This document shows, piece after piece, positions 54,780 to 64,000 of a stretch of 64,000 nucleotides of DNA. Every line of letters starts with the position of its first letter. The first letter of the stretch is position 1. Position numbers and translations under genes: made by a program. The stretch spans positions 124,001-188,000 of the forward strand of contig NZ_BALE01000010.1 of the NCBI RefSeq assembly GCF_000963885.1, given 5' to 3'. Below the pieces are notes generated by a model that saw only the letters and a list, made by a program, of their open reading frames with translations, ran no database searches and was not told the origin of the DNA. The DNA comes from Tanticharoenia sakaeratensis NBRC 103193 (lineage in GTDB: Bacteria; Pseudomonadota; Alphaproteobacteria; Acetobacterales; Acetobacteraceae).

Positions 54780-55247
54780 ATGAGCAAGCCGAAGCACATT
54801 CGCACCCTGGCCGATAACGAGGCCCAGGCTGTTGCGCGCAACATTCGCGTCAGCCCGCGCAAGCTGAATCTGGTCGCGGCCACGATCCGCAACCAGCCCG
54901 CTTCCGCCGCGATCGCAGCGCTGACGTTCTCGCGTCGCCGGATCGCGCAGCAGGTCAAGGCAGCGCTGGAAAGCGCCGTGGCCAATGCCGAGAACAACCA
55001 CCAGCTCGATGTCGACCAGCTGGTCGTCAAGACGGCGGAAGTCGGCAAGTCGATCGTCATGAAGCGTTTCCACGCTCGTGGCCGCGGTCGTTCGGCGCGC
55101 GTCGAGAAGTTCTTCAGCCACCTGAAGATTGTCGTCGCCGAGCGCTCGGCCGACGAAGGCGCGGAGACGGGGGGCAAGACGGAAGAGCCGTCAGCGCGCC
55201 GCCGTCGTGCCGCGTCCAAGTCCGCCACCGAGCAGAAGGCAGCCTGA
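54780..55247 (+). CDS. rplV: Ribosomal protein L22
   Basis: 155 residues. [19 protein letters not shown] and [20 protein letters not shown] (quoted) are conserved, the latter being the tunnel beta hairpin. The C-terminal ~35 residues ([20 protein letters not shown]) are a lineage-type basic extension beyond the usual 110-residue length. Confidence 0.97.
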   Translation: MSKPKHIRTLADNEAQAVARNIRVSPRKLNLVAATIRNQPASAAIAALTFSRRRIAQQVKAALESAVANAENNHQLDVDQLVVKTAEVGKSIVMKRFHARGRGRSARVEKFFSHLKIVVAERSADEGAETGGKTEEPSARRRRAASKSATEQKAA

Positions 55248-55249
55248 TC

Positions 55250-55927
55250 ATGGGACATAAAGTCAATCCGGTCGGGCTGCGGCTCGGCGTCAACCGCACA
55301 TGGGACAGCCGCTGGTATGCCGGCGCCGACTATTCCCGCCTGCTGCATGAAGACCTGAAGCTGCGCGCGTATCTTCGTCGCAAGCTGTCCGGAGCAGGCG
55401 TGTCGCGCGTCGTGATCGAGCGTCCGGCCAAGAAGCCGCGCGTCACGATCTATGCGGCACGTCCCGGTGTCGTCATCGGCAAGAAGGGCCAGGACATCGA
55501 CGCACTGCGTCGTGAGCTGTCCAAGATGGCGAAGACGGATGTTGCCCTGAACATCGTCGAGATTCGCAAGCCCGAGATCGACGCGACTCTGGTCGCCGAG
55601 AACATCGCGCAGCAGCTCGAGCGCCGCGTTGCGTTCCGTCGCGCCATGAAGCGCGCAGTCCAGTCCGCCATGCGTCTCGGCGCGCAGGGGATCCGGATCA
55701 ACTGCGGTGGTCGTCTCGGCGGTGCTGAAATCGCACGTGTCGAGTGGTATCGCGAGGGTCGGGTGCCGCTGCACACATTGCGCGCGGACATCGATTATGG
55801 TGTAGCCACGGCGAAGACCACGTATGGCACCTGTGGCGTGAAGGTCTGGATCTTCAAGGGCGAGATCCTGGCTCACGATCCGTTGGCGCAGGACCGCCGC
55901 GCTGCCGAGCAGGCGCCGCAGCGGTAA
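55250..55927 (+). CDS. rpsC: Ribosomal protein S3
   Basis: 225 residues. N-terminal [22 protein letters not shown] (quoted [20 protein letters not shown]) and the KH domain ([13 protein letters not shown]) are canonical. mRNA-entry helicase element with S4 and S5. Starts 2 bases after rplV. Confidence 0.98.
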   Translation: MGHKVNPVGLRLGVNRTWDSRWYAGADYSRLLHEDLKLRAYLRRKLSGAGVSRVVIERPAKKPRVTIYAARPGVVIGKKGQDIDALRRELSKMAKTDVALNIVEIRKPEIDATLVAENIAQQLERRVAFRRAMKRAVQSAMRLGAQGIRINCGGRLGGAEIARVEWYREGRVPLHTLRADIDYGVATAKTTYGTCGVKVWIFKGEILAHDPLAQDRRAAEQAPQR

Positions 55928-55953
55928 CCACGTCGCATTGAGGAATAACGACG

Positions 55954-56370
55954 ATGCTTTCCCCGAAGCGAACGAAGTTTCGCAAGGCTCATAAGGGCCG
56001 CATCCATGGACTGGCGAAGGGCGGCACCACGCTGAACTTCGGTGCGTTCGGCCTGAAGGCGCTTGAACCCGAGCGGGTGACGGCGCGCCAGATCGAGGCT
56101 TCGCGTCGCGCGATTACGCGTGCGATGAAGCGTGCTGGCCGCGTGTGGATCCGTATCTTCCCGGATCTTCCGGTTTCGACGAAGCCTGCCGAGGTCCGCA
56201 TGGGCTCTGGCAAGGGCTCGCCGGAATACTGGGTGGCGCGCGTCAAGCCGGGCCGCATCCTGTTCGAGATCGAAGGCGTTCCGCCCGAGGTTGCCCGCCA
56301 GGCGCTGAGCCTTGGTGCCGCAAAGCTCCCGATCAAGACCAAGTTCATTCAGCGCATCGGGGAGGCGTGA
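55954..56370 (+). CDS. rplP: Ribosomal protein L16
   Basis: 138 residues. [43 protein letters not shown] (quoted [16 protein letters not shown]) and [19 protein letters not shown] are canonical. Close to the A-site tRNA. Confidence 0.98.
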   Translation: MLSPKRTKFRKAHKGRIHGLAKGGTTLNFGAFGLKALEPERVTARQIEASRRAITRAMKRAGRVWIRIFPDLPVSTKPAEVRMGSGKGSPEYWVARVKPGRILFEIEGVPPEVARQALSLGAAKLPIKTKFIQRIGEA

Positions 56371-56371
56371 T

Positions 56372-56605
56372 ATGGCTGACCAGTTGAAGCCCGCTGACCT
56401 GCGTGCGAAGAGTGCGGACGAACTGCAGACGCTGTTGGTCGATCTGAAGCGCGAGCAGTTCAACCTGCGTTTCCAGGCGGCTACCGGCCAGTCGGAGAAC
56501 CAGGCGCGTGTGCGCGTCGTGCGTCGTGCGATTGCCCGCGTGAAGACGCTGGCCCATCAATCCAAGAACAGTGCGGGCGCAAAAACGTCCGCCGTCAAGT
56601 CCTGA
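56372..56605 (+). CDS. rpmC: Ribosomal protein L29
   Basis: 77 residues from ATG 56372, one base after the rplP stop. Helical hairpin with [20 protein letters not shown] and [14 protein letters not shown] typical of L29. The C-terminal ~15 residues exceed the usual 63-65. Tunnel-exit protein. Confidence 0.95.
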   Translation: MADQLKPADLRAKSADELQTLLVDLKREQFNLRFQAATGQSENQARVRVVRRAIARVKTLAHQSKNSAGAKTSAVKS

Positions 56606-56618
56606 GAGGAGACGGGCG

Positions 56619-56897
56619 ATGCCAAGGCGCGTCCTGACCGGGCGGGTTACGAGCGACAAGATGGACAAGACGGTCACCGTTCTTGTCGACCGTCGTATCA
56701 TGCACCCGCTCTACAAGAAGTTCATTCGCCGCTCGAAGAAGTACGCGGCGCATGACGAGCAGAACCAGTGCCAGATCGGCGATATGGTGCGCATCGAAGA
56801 GTGCGCGCCGATCTCGAAGCGCAAGACCTGGGCGGTGATCACGCGGAATGGCGCGGAGCTGGCTTCGCCGGCTCCTGCCGACCAGGCATCGGCGTAA
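56619..56897 (+). CDS. rpsQ: Ribosomal protein S17
   Basis: 92 residues from ATG 56619. [24 protein letters not shown] (quoted [19 protein letters not shown]) and [21 protein letters not shown] (quoted [18 protein letters not shown]) are canonical. A primary 16S rRNA-binding protein. Last gene of the S10 operon in the usual order. Confidence 0.97.
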   Translation: MPRRVLTGRVTSDKMDKTVTVLVDRRIMHPLYKKFIRRSKKYAAHDEQNQCQIGDMVRIEECAPISKRKTWAVITRNGAELASPAPADQASA

Positions 56898-56910
56898 GGG
56901 GGCATAGACA

Positions 56911-57279
56911 ATGATCCATCCCGAGACCAACCTCGACGTCGCTGACAACTCCGGCGCGCGTCAGGTGCAGTGCATCAAGGTGCTGGGCGGTTCCAAGCGG
57001 AAGACTGCCTCGGTCGGCGACGTGATTGTCGTGTCCGTCAAGGAAGCGATCCCGCGCGGCAAGGTGAAGAAGGGTGACGTCCATCAGGCCGTCATCGTTC
57101 GCACATCCTATCCGGTGCGTCGTCCGGACGGCAGCGCGATCCGCTTCGACAAGAACGCGGCGGTGCTGATCAACAAGCAGCAGGAGCCGATCGGCACCCG
57201 TATCTTCGGACCGGTTGTTCGTGAGCTTCGTGCACGCAAGTTCATGAAGATCATTTCTCTGGCGCCGGAGGTGCTGTAA
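56911..57279 (+). CDS. rplN: Ribosomal protein L14
   Basis: 122 residues. [34 protein letters not shown]-like [20 protein letters not shown], and [14 protein letters not shown] are canonical. First gene of the spc operon; its TAA stop shares one base with the rplX ATG. Confidence 0.98.
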   Translation: MIHPETNLDVADNSGARQVQCIKVLGGSKRKTASVGDVIVVSVKEAIPRGKVKKGDVHQAVIVRTSYPVRRPDGSAIRFDKNAAVLINKQQEPIGTRIFGPVVRELRARKFMKIISLAPEVL

Positions 57280-57599
57280 TGGCTGCGCGCATCAAGAAGG
57301 GTGACCAGGTTGTGGTTACCGCCGGCGCGTCCAAGGGCGTCCGGGGCGAGGTTCTGTCCGTGCTGCCGACCGTCGAGAAGGCGGTCGTGCGCGGCGTTGC
57401 GATTGCGAAGCGCCACACGAAGGCGAGCCGCACCAATCAGGAAGGCGGCATCGTGGAGCGTGAGCGTCCCGTGCATCTGTCCAACCTTGCATTGATCGAT
57501 CCGAAGAGCGGCAAGCCGACGAAGGTTGGCTTCCGCGTGCTTGAGGACGGTCGCAAGGTCCGCGTCGCGCGTGCGACCGGCGAAGTGATCGAAGGCTGA
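57279..57599 (+). CDS. rplX: Ribosomal protein L24
   Basis: 106 residues. KOW motif near the N-terminus ([24 protein letters not shown], quoted [18 protein letters not shown]) and the conserved [20 protein letters not shown] (quoted). Early assembly initiator of the 50S subunit. Confidence 0.97.
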   Translation: MAARIKKGDQVVVTAGASKGVRGEVLSVLPTVEKAVVRGVAIAKRHTKASRTNQEGGIVERERPVHLSNLALIDPKSGKPTKVGFRVLEDGRKVRVARATGEVIEG

Positions 57600-57609
57600 G
57601 GGGCGAGAC

Positions 57610-58176
57610 ATGAGCGACACACAGACACGGCCGGTGCCGCGCCTGCAGAAGCGCTACCAGGAGACGCTTCGTCAGCAGCTGCGTGAGCAGTTCGGCTACA
57701 AGAATATCATGCAGGTGCCCAAGCTCGAGAAGATCGTGCTGAACATGGGCGTCGGCGAAGCGGCGGGCGACCAGAAGAAGCTCGACAGCGCGGTGGCTGA
57801 AATGACGGCGATCGCCGGCCAGAAGCCGGTGAAGACCCTGGCGCGCAAGGCCATTGCGGGCTTCAAGATCCGTGAAGGCCTGCCGATCGGATGCAAGGTC
57901 ACGCTGCGCAGCGCGCGGATGTACGAATTCCTCGATCGTCTGACGACGATCGCGATGCCGCGTATCCGTGACTTCCGTGGCCTCCCGGGGAACAAGGGCT
58001 TTGATGGACGTGGCAATTTCGCCATGGGTGTCAAGGAACAGATCATTTTCCCCGAGATCGAATACGACAAGATCGATGCGGTGCGCGGCATGGACATCAT
58101 CTTCGTCACTTCGGCGAAGACGGATGCGGAAGCCAAGGCTCTGCTCAAGGCATTCGACCTGCCGTTCAACGCCTGA
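57610..58176 (+). CDS. rplE: Ribosomal protein L5
   Basis: 188 residues. [37 protein letters not shown] (quoted [20 protein letters not shown]) and [22 protein letters not shown] (quoted [19 protein letters not shown]) are canonical. 5S rRNA and P-site tRNA contact. Followed by an unusual 178-base gap. Confidence 0.98.
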   Translation: MSDTQTRPVPRLQKRYQETLRQQLREQFGYKNIMQVPKLEKIVLNMGVGEAAGDQKKLDSAVAEMTAIAGQKPVKTLARKAIAGFKIREGLPIGCKVTLRSARMYEFLDRLTTIAMPRIRDFRGLPGNKGFDGRGNFAMGVKEQIIFPEIEYDKIDAVRGMDIIFVTSAKTDAEAKALLKAFDLPFNA

Positions 58177-58209
58177 TCGGCGCTGGCATTCGAGCCCGTT
58201 GATCGGAGT

Positions 58210-58236
58210 GCCCGGCCACAGAACCTGTGGCCGGGC
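58210..58236 (+). terminator. Hairpin between rplE and rpsN
   Basis: GCCCGGCCACAG (58210-58221), AAC loop, CTGTGGCCGGGC (58225-58236), a perfect 12-bp stem, then a short T-rich stretch (CGCTATTTC). Inside an operon normally transcribed without a break. Confidence 0.65.
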
Positions 58237-58354
58237 CGCTATTTCATGTCAGGGGCAATCAGGCCTTTCTTTTGGGCTGACGTTGCCTATATAGACACGC
58301 TGTGTGGAAAACCGTAGGGCGAGGCCCGACAGGTTCCGGAGGAAAAAAGTAAGC

Positions 58355-58660
58355 ATGGCCAAGATCTCCGCCGTCAACCGCAATGCCAAGCGCGAAAGCA
58401 TGGCAAAGCGGGACAAGGGAAAGCGGACCGCGCTCAAGAACATCATCATGGATCGGACTCTTCCCGTGGAAGAGCGCTTCGATGCGTCGATGAAGCTCGC
58501 CGAGCTCCCCCGCAACGGTGCGCGCGTCCGCGTCCGTCTGCGTTGCAAGGTGTCCGGTCGTCCGCGCGCCAACTACCGCAAGTTCGAACTTTGCCGCGTC
58601 GCGCTTCGCGATCTGGCGTCCGCCGGGCAGATCCCCGGAATGGTCAAGTCGAGCTGGTAA
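58355..58660 (+). CDS. rpsN: Ribosomal protein S14
   Basis: 101 residues from ATG 58355, preceded by GGAGGAAAA. The zinc-free long form (C-minus): [10 protein letters not shown]-type start [21 protein letters not shown] and C-terminal [29 protein letters not shown] (quoted [20 protein letters not shown]) with no Cys-x2-Cys pairs. Probably served by a promoter in the upstream gap (TATATA at 58288-58293). Confidence 0.97.
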   Translation: MAKISAVNRNAKRESMAKRDKGKRTALKNIIMDRTLPVEERFDASMKLAELPRNGARVRVRLRCKVSGRPRANYRKFELCRVALRDLASAGQIPGMVKSSW

Positions 58661-58672
58661 GGGGCTACATCC

Positions 58673-59071
58673 ATGTCAATGTCAGATCCGCTGGGTGATA
58701 TGCTCACCCGGATCCGCAATGCGCAGCGTGCGCGTCACGCCGCCTGCATTGCGCCCGCGTCCAAGCTCCGTGCGAACGTCCTGGAGGCGCTCCGTCGCGA
58801 AGGTTATATTCGTGGTTTCTCCACGGAAGAACTGCGCGCCGGCATTTCCCAGCTTCGTATCGAGCTGAAGTATGCGGACGGTCAGCCGGTGATCAAGGAG
58901 ATCCATCGCGTCTCCAAGCCCGGCCGCCGCGTCTATTCGAAGATCAAGGAGCTGCCGCGCGTCTACGCCGGTCTTGGCGTCTCGATCCTGTCCACTCCGC
59001 GTGGCGTCCTGTCGGACGCCGAGGCCCGCGCTGCCAATGTTGGCGGCGAGGTCCTCTGCCGCGTGTTCTGA
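58673..59071 (+). CDS. rpsH: Ribosomal protein S8
   Basis: 132 residues from ATG 58673 or 58679. [18 protein letters not shown] and the C-terminal [20 protein letters not shown] are canonical. In E. coli S8 represses spc; a binding site was not tested. Confidence 0.97.
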   Translation: MSMSDPLGDMLTRIRNAQRARHAACIAPASKLRANVLEALRREGYIRGFSTEELRAGISQLRIELKYADGQPVIKEIHRVSKPGRRVYSKIKELPRVYAGLGVSILSTPRGVLSDAEARAANVGGEVLCRVF

Positions 59072-59084
59072 GGGAGGGGAAACG

Positions 59085-59621
59085 ATGTCACGTGTAGGCA
59101 AGTATCCCGTCGCCATTCCGTCGGGCGTCGAAATTTCGATCGCGGATGGTCAGTTCACGGCAAAGGGCAAGCGCGGCTCGCTCTCGATTCCGCTTTCGCG
59201 ATATGTCGAGGCGAAGGTCGAGGACGGCAAGATCGCCATCGTTCCGGTCGGCGCGCGTTCGCGCGAGAACTGGACCATGTGGGGCACGACGCGCGCCGTT
59301 GTCGCCAACGTGGTCAAGGGTGTCTCCGAAGGCTTCAGCAAGTCGCTCGAGATCCAGGGCACGGGTTTCCGCGCTTCGGTGCAAGGCTCGAACCTGGTGA
59401 TGAACCTCGGCTTCTCGCATGACGTGGTCTACCCGATCCCGTCGGACGTGAAGATCACGACGCCTCGTCCCACGGCCATCACGGTCGAAGGTAACGACAA
59501 GCAGCGCGTTGGTCAGGTTGCACTTGATATTCGGAGCTTCCGCCGTCCCGAGCCGTACAAGGGCAAGGGCGTTCGGTACGAGACCGAAGTGCTCCGCAGG
59601 AAGGAAGGCAAGAAGAAGTAA
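59085..59621 (+). CDS. rplF: Ribosomal protein L6
   Basis: 178 residues from ATG 59085. [16 protein letters not shown] at the start and [29 protein letters not shown] at the end (quoted [17 protein letters not shown]) are canonical. Near the sarcin-ricin loop. Overlaps rplR by one base. Confidence 0.98.
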   Translation: MSRVGKYPVAIPSGVEISIADGQFTAKGKRGSLSIPLSRYVEAKVEDGKIAIVPVGARSRENWTMWGTTRAVVANVVKGVSEGFSKSLEIQGTGFRASVQGSNLVMNLGFSHDVVYPIPSDVKITTPRPTAITVEGNDKQRVGQVALDIRSFRRPEPYKGKGVRYETEVLRRKEGKKK

Positions 59622-59983
59622 TGGCTACGCAGCAAGGTTTGCAGGAGCGCCGCCGTCAGCGGCTGCGTTTCCAGCTTCGCCGCAAGAGCGGTGGCCGGCC
59701 GCGTCTGTCGGTCTTCCGCTCTGGCAAGAATATCTATGCGCAGGTGATCGACGACGCCGCCGGCCGGACGCTGGCCAGCGCCTCCTCGATCGAGAAGGTT
59801 CTGCGCGACGGCAACAAGACGGGCGCGGATGTCGAGGCGGCGAAGGCTGTCGGCAAGCTCGTTGCCGAGCGTGCGACGGCGGCCGGCGTGTCGGCGGTCG
59901 TGTTCGACCGTGGGTCGTATGTCTACCATGGCCGGGTAAAGGCCCTGGCCGAGGCTGCCCGCGAGGGCGGGCTCGCGTTCTAA
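59621..59983 (+). CDS. rplR: Ribosomal protein L18
   Basis: 120 residues. [31 protein letters not shown] (quoted [20 protein letters not shown]) and [26 protein letters not shown] (quoted [19 protein letters not shown]) are canonical. Binds 5S rRNA. Confidence 0.98.
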   Translation: MATQQGLQERRRQRLRFQLRRKSGGRPRLSVFRSGKNIYAQVIDDAAGRTLASASSIEKVLRDGNKTGADVEAAKAVGKLVAERATAAGVSAVVFDRGSYVYHGRVKALAEAAREGGLAF

Positions 59984-59996
59984 GGAGAGATCACTG

Positions 59997-60575
59997 ATGG
60001 CACGAGAGCCAAGAGAAGGCGGCCGTGGTGGTCGTGAGCGCGAGCAGGACGATGGCCTGGTCGACAAGCTCGTCACGATCAACCGCGTCGCGAAGGTGGT
60101 GAAGGGCGGACGTCGTTTCGCTTTCGCCGCACTCGTCGTGGTGGGTGACCAGAAGGGTCGCGTGGGTTACGGCGCCGGCAAGGCGCGCGAGGTTCCCGAA
60201 GCGATCCGCAAGGCCACCGAGCGCGCGAAGCGCACGATGATCCGCGTTCCCATGAAGGAAGGCCGCACGCTGCATCATGACATGTTCGGCCGCTTCGGCG
60301 CCGGCAAGGTCGTGCTGCGGACGGCAGAGGCCGGCACCGGGATCATCGCGGGCGGTCCGATGCGCGCCGTGTTCGAGTCGCTGGGCGTGAACGACGTCGT
60401 TGCCAAGTCGCTCGGCACGCGGAACCCGCACAACATGGTCAAGGCCACGTTTGCGGCGCTCGAGCGTTGCACGAGCCCGCGCGCAGTGGCCAGCCGTCGT
60501 GGCAAGAAGGCGTCCGACCTGTTCGCCAAGCGCGATGTGACCGACGCGGCTTCGACGGAGGACGCTCATGTCTGA
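59997..60575 (+). CDS. rpsE: Ribosomal protein S5
   Basis: 192 residues. [29 protein letters not shown] (quoted [20 protein letters not shown]) double-stranded RNA-binding fold, and [26 protein letters not shown] (quoted [19 protein letters not shown]). Loop near the decoding site. Overlaps rpmD by 8 bases. Confidence 0.98.
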   Translation: MAREPREGGRGGREREQDDGLVDKLVTINRVAKVVKGGRRFAFAALVVVGDQKGRVGYGAGKAREVPEAIRKATERAKRTMIRVPMKEGRTLHHDMFGRFGAGKVVLRTAEAGTGIIAGGPMRAVFESLGVNDVVAKSLGTRNPHNMVKATFAALERCTSPRAVASRRGKKASDLFAKRDVTDAASTEDAHV

Positions 60576-60756
60576 GACGAAGTCGACGGTTGTCGTCAAG
60601 CAGATCGCGTCTTCGGCCGGGCGTAAGCCCGGTCAGAAGGAGACGCTGGTTGGGCTGGGTCTTCGCGGGATCGGTTCCGTGCGCGAGCTGGAGGATACTC
60701 CCTCGGTGCGCGGGATGATTCGCAAGGTCGCCCACCTGATTTCGGTGGAGGGGTGA
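60568..60756 (+). CDS. rpmD: Ribosomal protein L30
   Basis: 62 residues. [30 protein letters not shown] (quoted [20 protein letters not shown]) is canonical. Start overlaps the rpsE stop by 8 bases, one base before rplO. Confidence 0.96.
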   Translation: MSETKSTVVVKQIASSAGRKPGQKETLVGLGLRGIGSVRELEDTPSVRGMIRKVAHLISVEG

Positions 60757-60757
60757 C

Positions 60758-61243
60758 ATGAACCTCAACGAACTCCGCGATAACGAAGGTTCGCGTTATC
60801 GCAAGAAGCGACTGGGCCGAGGTATCGGTTCGGGCAAGGGCAAGACGTCCGGCCGTGGCGTGAAGGGTCAGAAGGCACGTGAAGGCGTGTCTCTGAACGG
60901 CTTCGAGGGCGGTCAGCTCCCGATCTACCGCCGGATGCCGAAGCGCGGCTTCGTCAACATCTTCCGCAAGGAATACGCTCCGGTGAATGTCGGCGCGCTC
61001 CAGGCGGCGATCGAGGCAGGCAAGATCAAGGCCGATGCGACCGTCACCGAGACCGTCCTGCGTGAAGCAGGGCTGGTCGGCACGGGCAAGTATGCCGGTG
61101 TGCGCCTTCTGGCGCGCGGCGAGCTGAGCCATGGTCTGACGATCGAGGTGGCCGGTGCTTCGGCAGCGGCAGTCGCTGCTGTCGAGAAGGCGGGCGGCTC
61201 GGTCAAGACCACGGCCAAGCCCGCGGAAGCGCCTGCTTCCTGA
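60758..61243 (+). CDS. rplO: Ribosomal protein L15
   Basis: 161 residues. [33 protein letters not shown] (quoted [20 protein letters not shown]) with its glycine-arginine N-terminal tail is canonical; the C-terminal domain ends with an Ala-rich stretch. 50S assembly protein. Confidence 0.97.
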   Translation: MNLNELRDNEGSRYRKKRLGRGIGSGKGKTSGRGVKGQKAREGVSLNGFEGGQLPIYRRMPKRGFVNIFRKEYAPVNVGALQAAIEAGKIKADATVTETVLREAGLVGTGKYAGVRLLARGELSHGLTIEVAGASAAAVAAVEKAGGSVKTTAKPAEAPAS

Positions 61244-61368
61244 AGGCTCGCGCCTGGGCTCTGGTCAGGATGGCGGCACGCCGGTATCCTGACCAGGCTT
61301 CGATAATGACGACTGAGGCAGCGTCCCGTGCATGCACGGCGACGCTGTTTTCGTGAAAGGACTGTCGG

Positions 61369-62736
61369 ATGGCGTCCGCGGCTGAACAGCTCGCCTCCAA
61401 CCTCAATTTCCAGGCCTTTTCCAAGGCGACCGAGCTGAAAAAGCGCATCTGGTTCACGCTGGGTGCGCTCATCGTGTATCGGCTCGGAACATACATTCCG
61501 GTTCCGGGCGTCGATGCGACTGTGATGGGCCAACTCCTGGCCCAGCATCAGGGTGGCATCCTCGGTATGTTCGATATGTTCACGGGTGGTGCGCTGGGCC
61601 GCATGACCGTGTTCGCGTTGAACATCATGCCCTACATCAGCGCATCCATCATTGTGCAGCTGCTTTCGACCGCGCTGCCCTCGCTGGAAGCGATGAAGAA
61701 AGAAGGCGAGGCAGGGCGGAAGAAGCTCAACCAATATACGCGCTATCTGACCGTCATCATCGCCCTGTTTCAGGCCTATGGCATCGCCGTGGGGCTTGAG
61801 AACATGCACAGCCAGGCTGGCAGTGCCGTGGTCGACCCCGGCGCGTTCTTCCTACTGTCGTCCGTCGTCACGCTTGTCGGCGGTACGATGTTTCTGATGT
61901 GGTTGGGCGAGCAGATCACCGCACGTGGCGTCGGCAATGGCGTTTCACTGATTATTTTCGCGGGCATCGTCGCCAATCTGCCGCATGCGCTCGCAAGCCT
62001 GTTCCAGCTTGGCTACACTGGTGCGTTGTCGCCGTTCTTCGTAATCGTCTTTCTGGTCCTCGCGGCTGTGACGATTGCGTTCATCGTCTTCATGGAACAG
62101 GCTCAGCGCCGGGTGCTGATTCAGTATCCGAAGCGGCAGGTCGGCACGCGGATCTATGGTGGCGAATCGACGCATATGCCGCTGAAAGTGAACACGGCCG
62201 GTGTGATCCCGCCGATCTTCGCGTCGTCGGTTCTGCTGATCCCCGTGACCATCGCAGGGTTCATGAACGGCAAGTCGATGCCGGGCTGGCTGTCTTTCCT
62301 CGGTCAGGAGCTCGGTCAGGGGCAACCGCTCTATATGGCGTTCTATGCCGGCATGATCCTTTTCTTCTCTTATTTCTACGCGGCTGTGACCTTCAATCCG
62401 GACGAGACGGCAGAGAACCTGCGCAAGCAGGGCAGCTTCATCCCGGGCATCAAGCCGGGATCGGCAACGGCGAAGTATTTCGACCGGATCCTGACGCGAC
62501 TGACGACGATCGGTGCCCTGTATCTGGTGCTCGTATGTCTGCTGCCGCAGATCCTGATCAGTCGCTACAACGTCCCGTTCTATTTCGGCGGCACCAGCCT
62601 GATCATCATCGTCTCCGTCACGATCGATACCGTCACGCAGATCCAGTCTCATCTGGTGGCGCATCAGTATCAGGGTCTGATCCGCAAGCAGCGAGGCCGA
62701 GAAGGACGACTTCGCGGACGGGTGCGTCCGCGATGA
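61369..62736 (+). CDS. secY: Preprotein translocase SecY
   Basis: 455 residues with ten membrane segments. The plug-proximal [11 protein letters not shown]-type region and [22 protein letters not shown] (quoted [20 protein letters not shown]) and [19 protein letters not shown] (quoted) are canonical. Forms the Sec channel with SecE and SecG, which are not in this window. Stop overlaps adk by 4 bases. Confidence 0.98.
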   Translation: MASAAEQLASNLNFQAFSKATELKKRIWFTLGALIVYRLGTYIPVPGVDATVMGQLLAQHQGGILGMFDMFTGGALGRMTVFALNIMPYISASIIVQLLSTALPSLEAMKKEGEAGRKKLNQYTRYLTVIIALFQAYGIAVGLENMHSQAGSAVVDPGAFFLLSSVVTLVGGTMFLMWLGEQITARGVGNGVSLIIFAGIVANLPHALASLFQLGYTGALSPFFVIVFLVLAAVTIAFIVFMEQAQRRVLIQYPKRQVGTRIYGGESTHMPLKVNTAGVIPPIFASSVLLIPVTIAGFMNGKSMPGWLSFLGQELGQGQPLYMAFYAGMILFFSYFYAAVTFNPDETAENLRKQGSFIPGIKPGSATAKYFDRILTRLTTIGALYLVLVCLLPQILISRYNVPFYFGGTSLIIIVSVTIDTVTQIQSHLVAHQYQGLIRKQRGREGRLRGRVRPR

Positions 62737-63401
62737 ATATCATTCTTCTGGGTCCGCCGGGAGCGGGCAAGGGCACGCAGGCCAAGCGCCTGGAACAGAC
62801 CTACGGACTGGTGCAGATCTCGACGGGCGACATGCTGCGCGCAGAGGTCAAGGCTGGAACCAAGCTGGGCCTCGAAGCACGGGAGATCATGGAGCGGGGC
62901 GCATTCGTGCCGGACCCCATCATGGTCGGTATGATCGAGACTCGCGTGCAGCGACCGGACTGCGCGGGCGGCTTCATCCTCGACGGGTTTCCCCGCACGG
63001 AGGCACAGGCCGAGGCCCTCGATTCGATGCTGTCGAGGCGATCCCTGCGAATCGACGCAGTGTTGTTGCTTGAGGTGGATGAAGATGCGCTGACCAAGCG
63101 CTTGAGTGGTCGATTCACCTGCGCCGAGTGCGGCGCCGGGTACCACGACCGGTTCAAGCCGACGAAAGTGCCGGGTGTCTGCGACGTATGCGGCAGCACG
63201 GAGTTCATCCGGCGTCCGGATGATAATCCGGCCACGGTTCGCAAGCGGTTCGAGATCTACCGCGAACAGACCGCACCGATTCTTCCTTATTATGAGCAGG
63301 AAGGGCGGCTAGTCCGGATCGACGGCATGGCCGAGATCGGCGTCGTTTCAGCGGAAATCGACGGCGCACTGCGAAAGCTTGGGCTGATCACGCAAACGTG
63401 A
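62733..63401 (+). CDS. adk: Adenylate kinase
   Basis: 222 residues from ATG 62733, overlapping secY. P-loop [10 protein letters not shown] (7-16), ILDGFPRT, and a LID domain with a four-cysteine zinc pattern (CAECGAGY and CDVCGS), i.e. the zinc-containing long form. Balances AMP, ADP and ATP. The secY-adk-rpsM order is common in bacteria. Confidence 0.98.
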   Translation: MNIILLGPPGAGKGTQAKRLEQTYGLVQISTGDMLRAEVKAGTKLGLEAREIMERGAFVPDPIMVGMIETRVQRPDCAGGFILDGFPRTEAQAEALDSMLSRRSLRIDAVLLLEVDEDALTKRLSGRFTCAECGAGYHDRFKPTKVPGVCDVCGSTEFIRRPDDNPATVRKRFEIYREQTAPILPYYEQEGRLVRIDGMAEIGVVSAEIDGALRKLGLITQT

Positions 63402-63411
63402 TCGGTTTCGT

Positions 63412-63439
63412 TTGACTCAAGGGGGTGCGCCGTTATATT
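63412..63439 (+). promoter_or_regulatory. Promoter of the rpsM operon
   Basis: TTGACT (63412-63417), 16-base spacer and TATATT (63434-63439), about 185 bases before rpsM and just after adk. Fits an internal promoter for the alpha operon (rpsM, rpsK and beyond the window). Confidence 0.6.
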
Positions 63440-63623
63440 GCGCGCCCTCGACACCGGCGCAATTCGGCAGTGATGACACGAAGCGCGTCCGACCGCGAAA
63501 GCGGCGGCGTTTCGTGCGCTGACCAGGGTTCTGGCGCCGCGGATACGGATTTTGGGCCCCGGGCTGATACCGGGAACAAGCCCCAGCCACGAGATGGCTG
63601 GAGGCTCTGAGGGAGTGAGTGGC

Positions 63624-64000
63624 GTGGCGCGTATTGCCGGCGTGAATATTCCGACGAACAAGCGGGTGCTGATCGCACTCAGCTATATCTATGGCATTGG
63701 GCCGTCGACGGCGCAGGCGATCTGCACGCGTCTCGAAATTCCCGATGCAAAGCGTGTGAATGAGCTGAGCGACGACGAGATCGTGCGCATTCGCGAACTG
63801 ATCGACCAGGACTACCGCGTCGAGGGCGATCTGCGGCGTGAAACTGCGATGAACATCAAGCGCCTCATGGACCTCGGCTGCTACCGCGGCCTGCGTCATC
63901 GTCGCGGGCTGCCGGTTCGCGGCCAGCGCACCCATACCAACGCGCGCACCCGCAAGGGCAAGGCAGTCGCGATCGCCGGCAAGAAGAAGGCCACGCGCTG
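63624..64000 (+). CDS. rpsM: Ribosomal protein S13, cut by window end
   Basis: 125 residues visible, running off the right edge with only a few residues missing. GTG 63624 is chosen over GTG 63615 because GAGGG at 63609 is 10 bases upstream. [25 protein letters not shown] (quoted [20 protein letters not shown]) and [25 protein letters not shown] (quoted [20 protein letters not shown]) are canonical. Subunit-bridge and P-site contact. Heads the alpha operon. Confidence 0.97.
   Translation, partial: MARIAGVNIPTNKRVLIALSYIYGIGPSTAQAICTRLEIPDAKRVNELSDDEIVRIRELIDQDYRVEGDLRRETAMNIKRLMDLGCYRGLRHRRGLPVRGQRTHTNARTRKGKAVAIAGKKKATR

Overview
The window reads as a contiguous piece of a high-GC alphaproteobacterial chromosome, most likely an acetic acid bacterium or close relative (Acetobacteraceae). 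This rests on the C4-pathway 5-aminolevulinate synthase (HemA), the DUF3576-leuS-lptE-holA cluster, the minCDE genes, a tRNA-Arg(CCU) carrying a group I intron, and GC-rich codon use. The family-level assignment is an inference. No insertion sequence, prophage or CRISPR array was seen.

Left part (1-37.5 kb), mixed housekeeping and accessory genes. The end of hemA is followed by two doubtful small ORFs, then cvpA-purF. A minus-strand run (7.2 kb back to 3.4 kb) encodes an AEC-family carrier, a low-molecular-weight phosphatase, a fructosamine-kinase-like protein, a 2-hydroxyacid dehydrogenase and a YbjN-like protein. The kinase and phosphatase together look like a protein deglycation pair. Next come a small membrane protein, the intron-split tRNA-Arg(CCU), a large SARP/BTAD-type regulator with a TolB-like middle domain, and the plus-strand DUF3576-leuS-lptE-holA cluster. 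Then follow a GNAT acetyltransferase, a YghA-like dehydrogenase with a Tat-type leader, a 43-residue membrane microprotein, a DUF72 protein, a TonB-dependent receptor behind a Zur-like palindrome, yidB and minEDC. On the plus strand are a GST, an HI0933-like flavoprotein, a PfpI/DJ-1 protein, a lone lpxA, a small lipoprotein, rmuC, an OmpR/EnvZ-type two-component pair, and an RND efflux operon in the order permease, adaptor, outer-membrane factor.

Right part (37.6-64 kb) is an uninterrupted plus-strand transcription/translation supercluster: rplKA, rplJL, rpoBC, rpsLG, tuf, the S10 operon (rpsJ to rpsQ), the spc operon (rplN to secY), adk and the start of rpsM. Gene order is conventional with two absences: secE-nusG are not upstream of rplK (an efflux operon abuts it), and fusA is not between rpsG and tuf (a 10-bp-stem hairpin sits there). 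Promoter-like TTGACA/TTGACT elements precede rplK, rpsL and rpsM. Strong hairpins follow rpoC and tuf and lie in the rplL-rpoB, rpsG-tuf and rplE-rpsN gaps, marking probable transcription boundaries or attenuators.

The observations most worth following are the intron-containing tRNA, the kinase/phosphatase deglycation pair, the Zur-like site before the receptor, the Tat-tagged SDR, the microprotein, and the unusual breaks inside the ribosomal supercluster.
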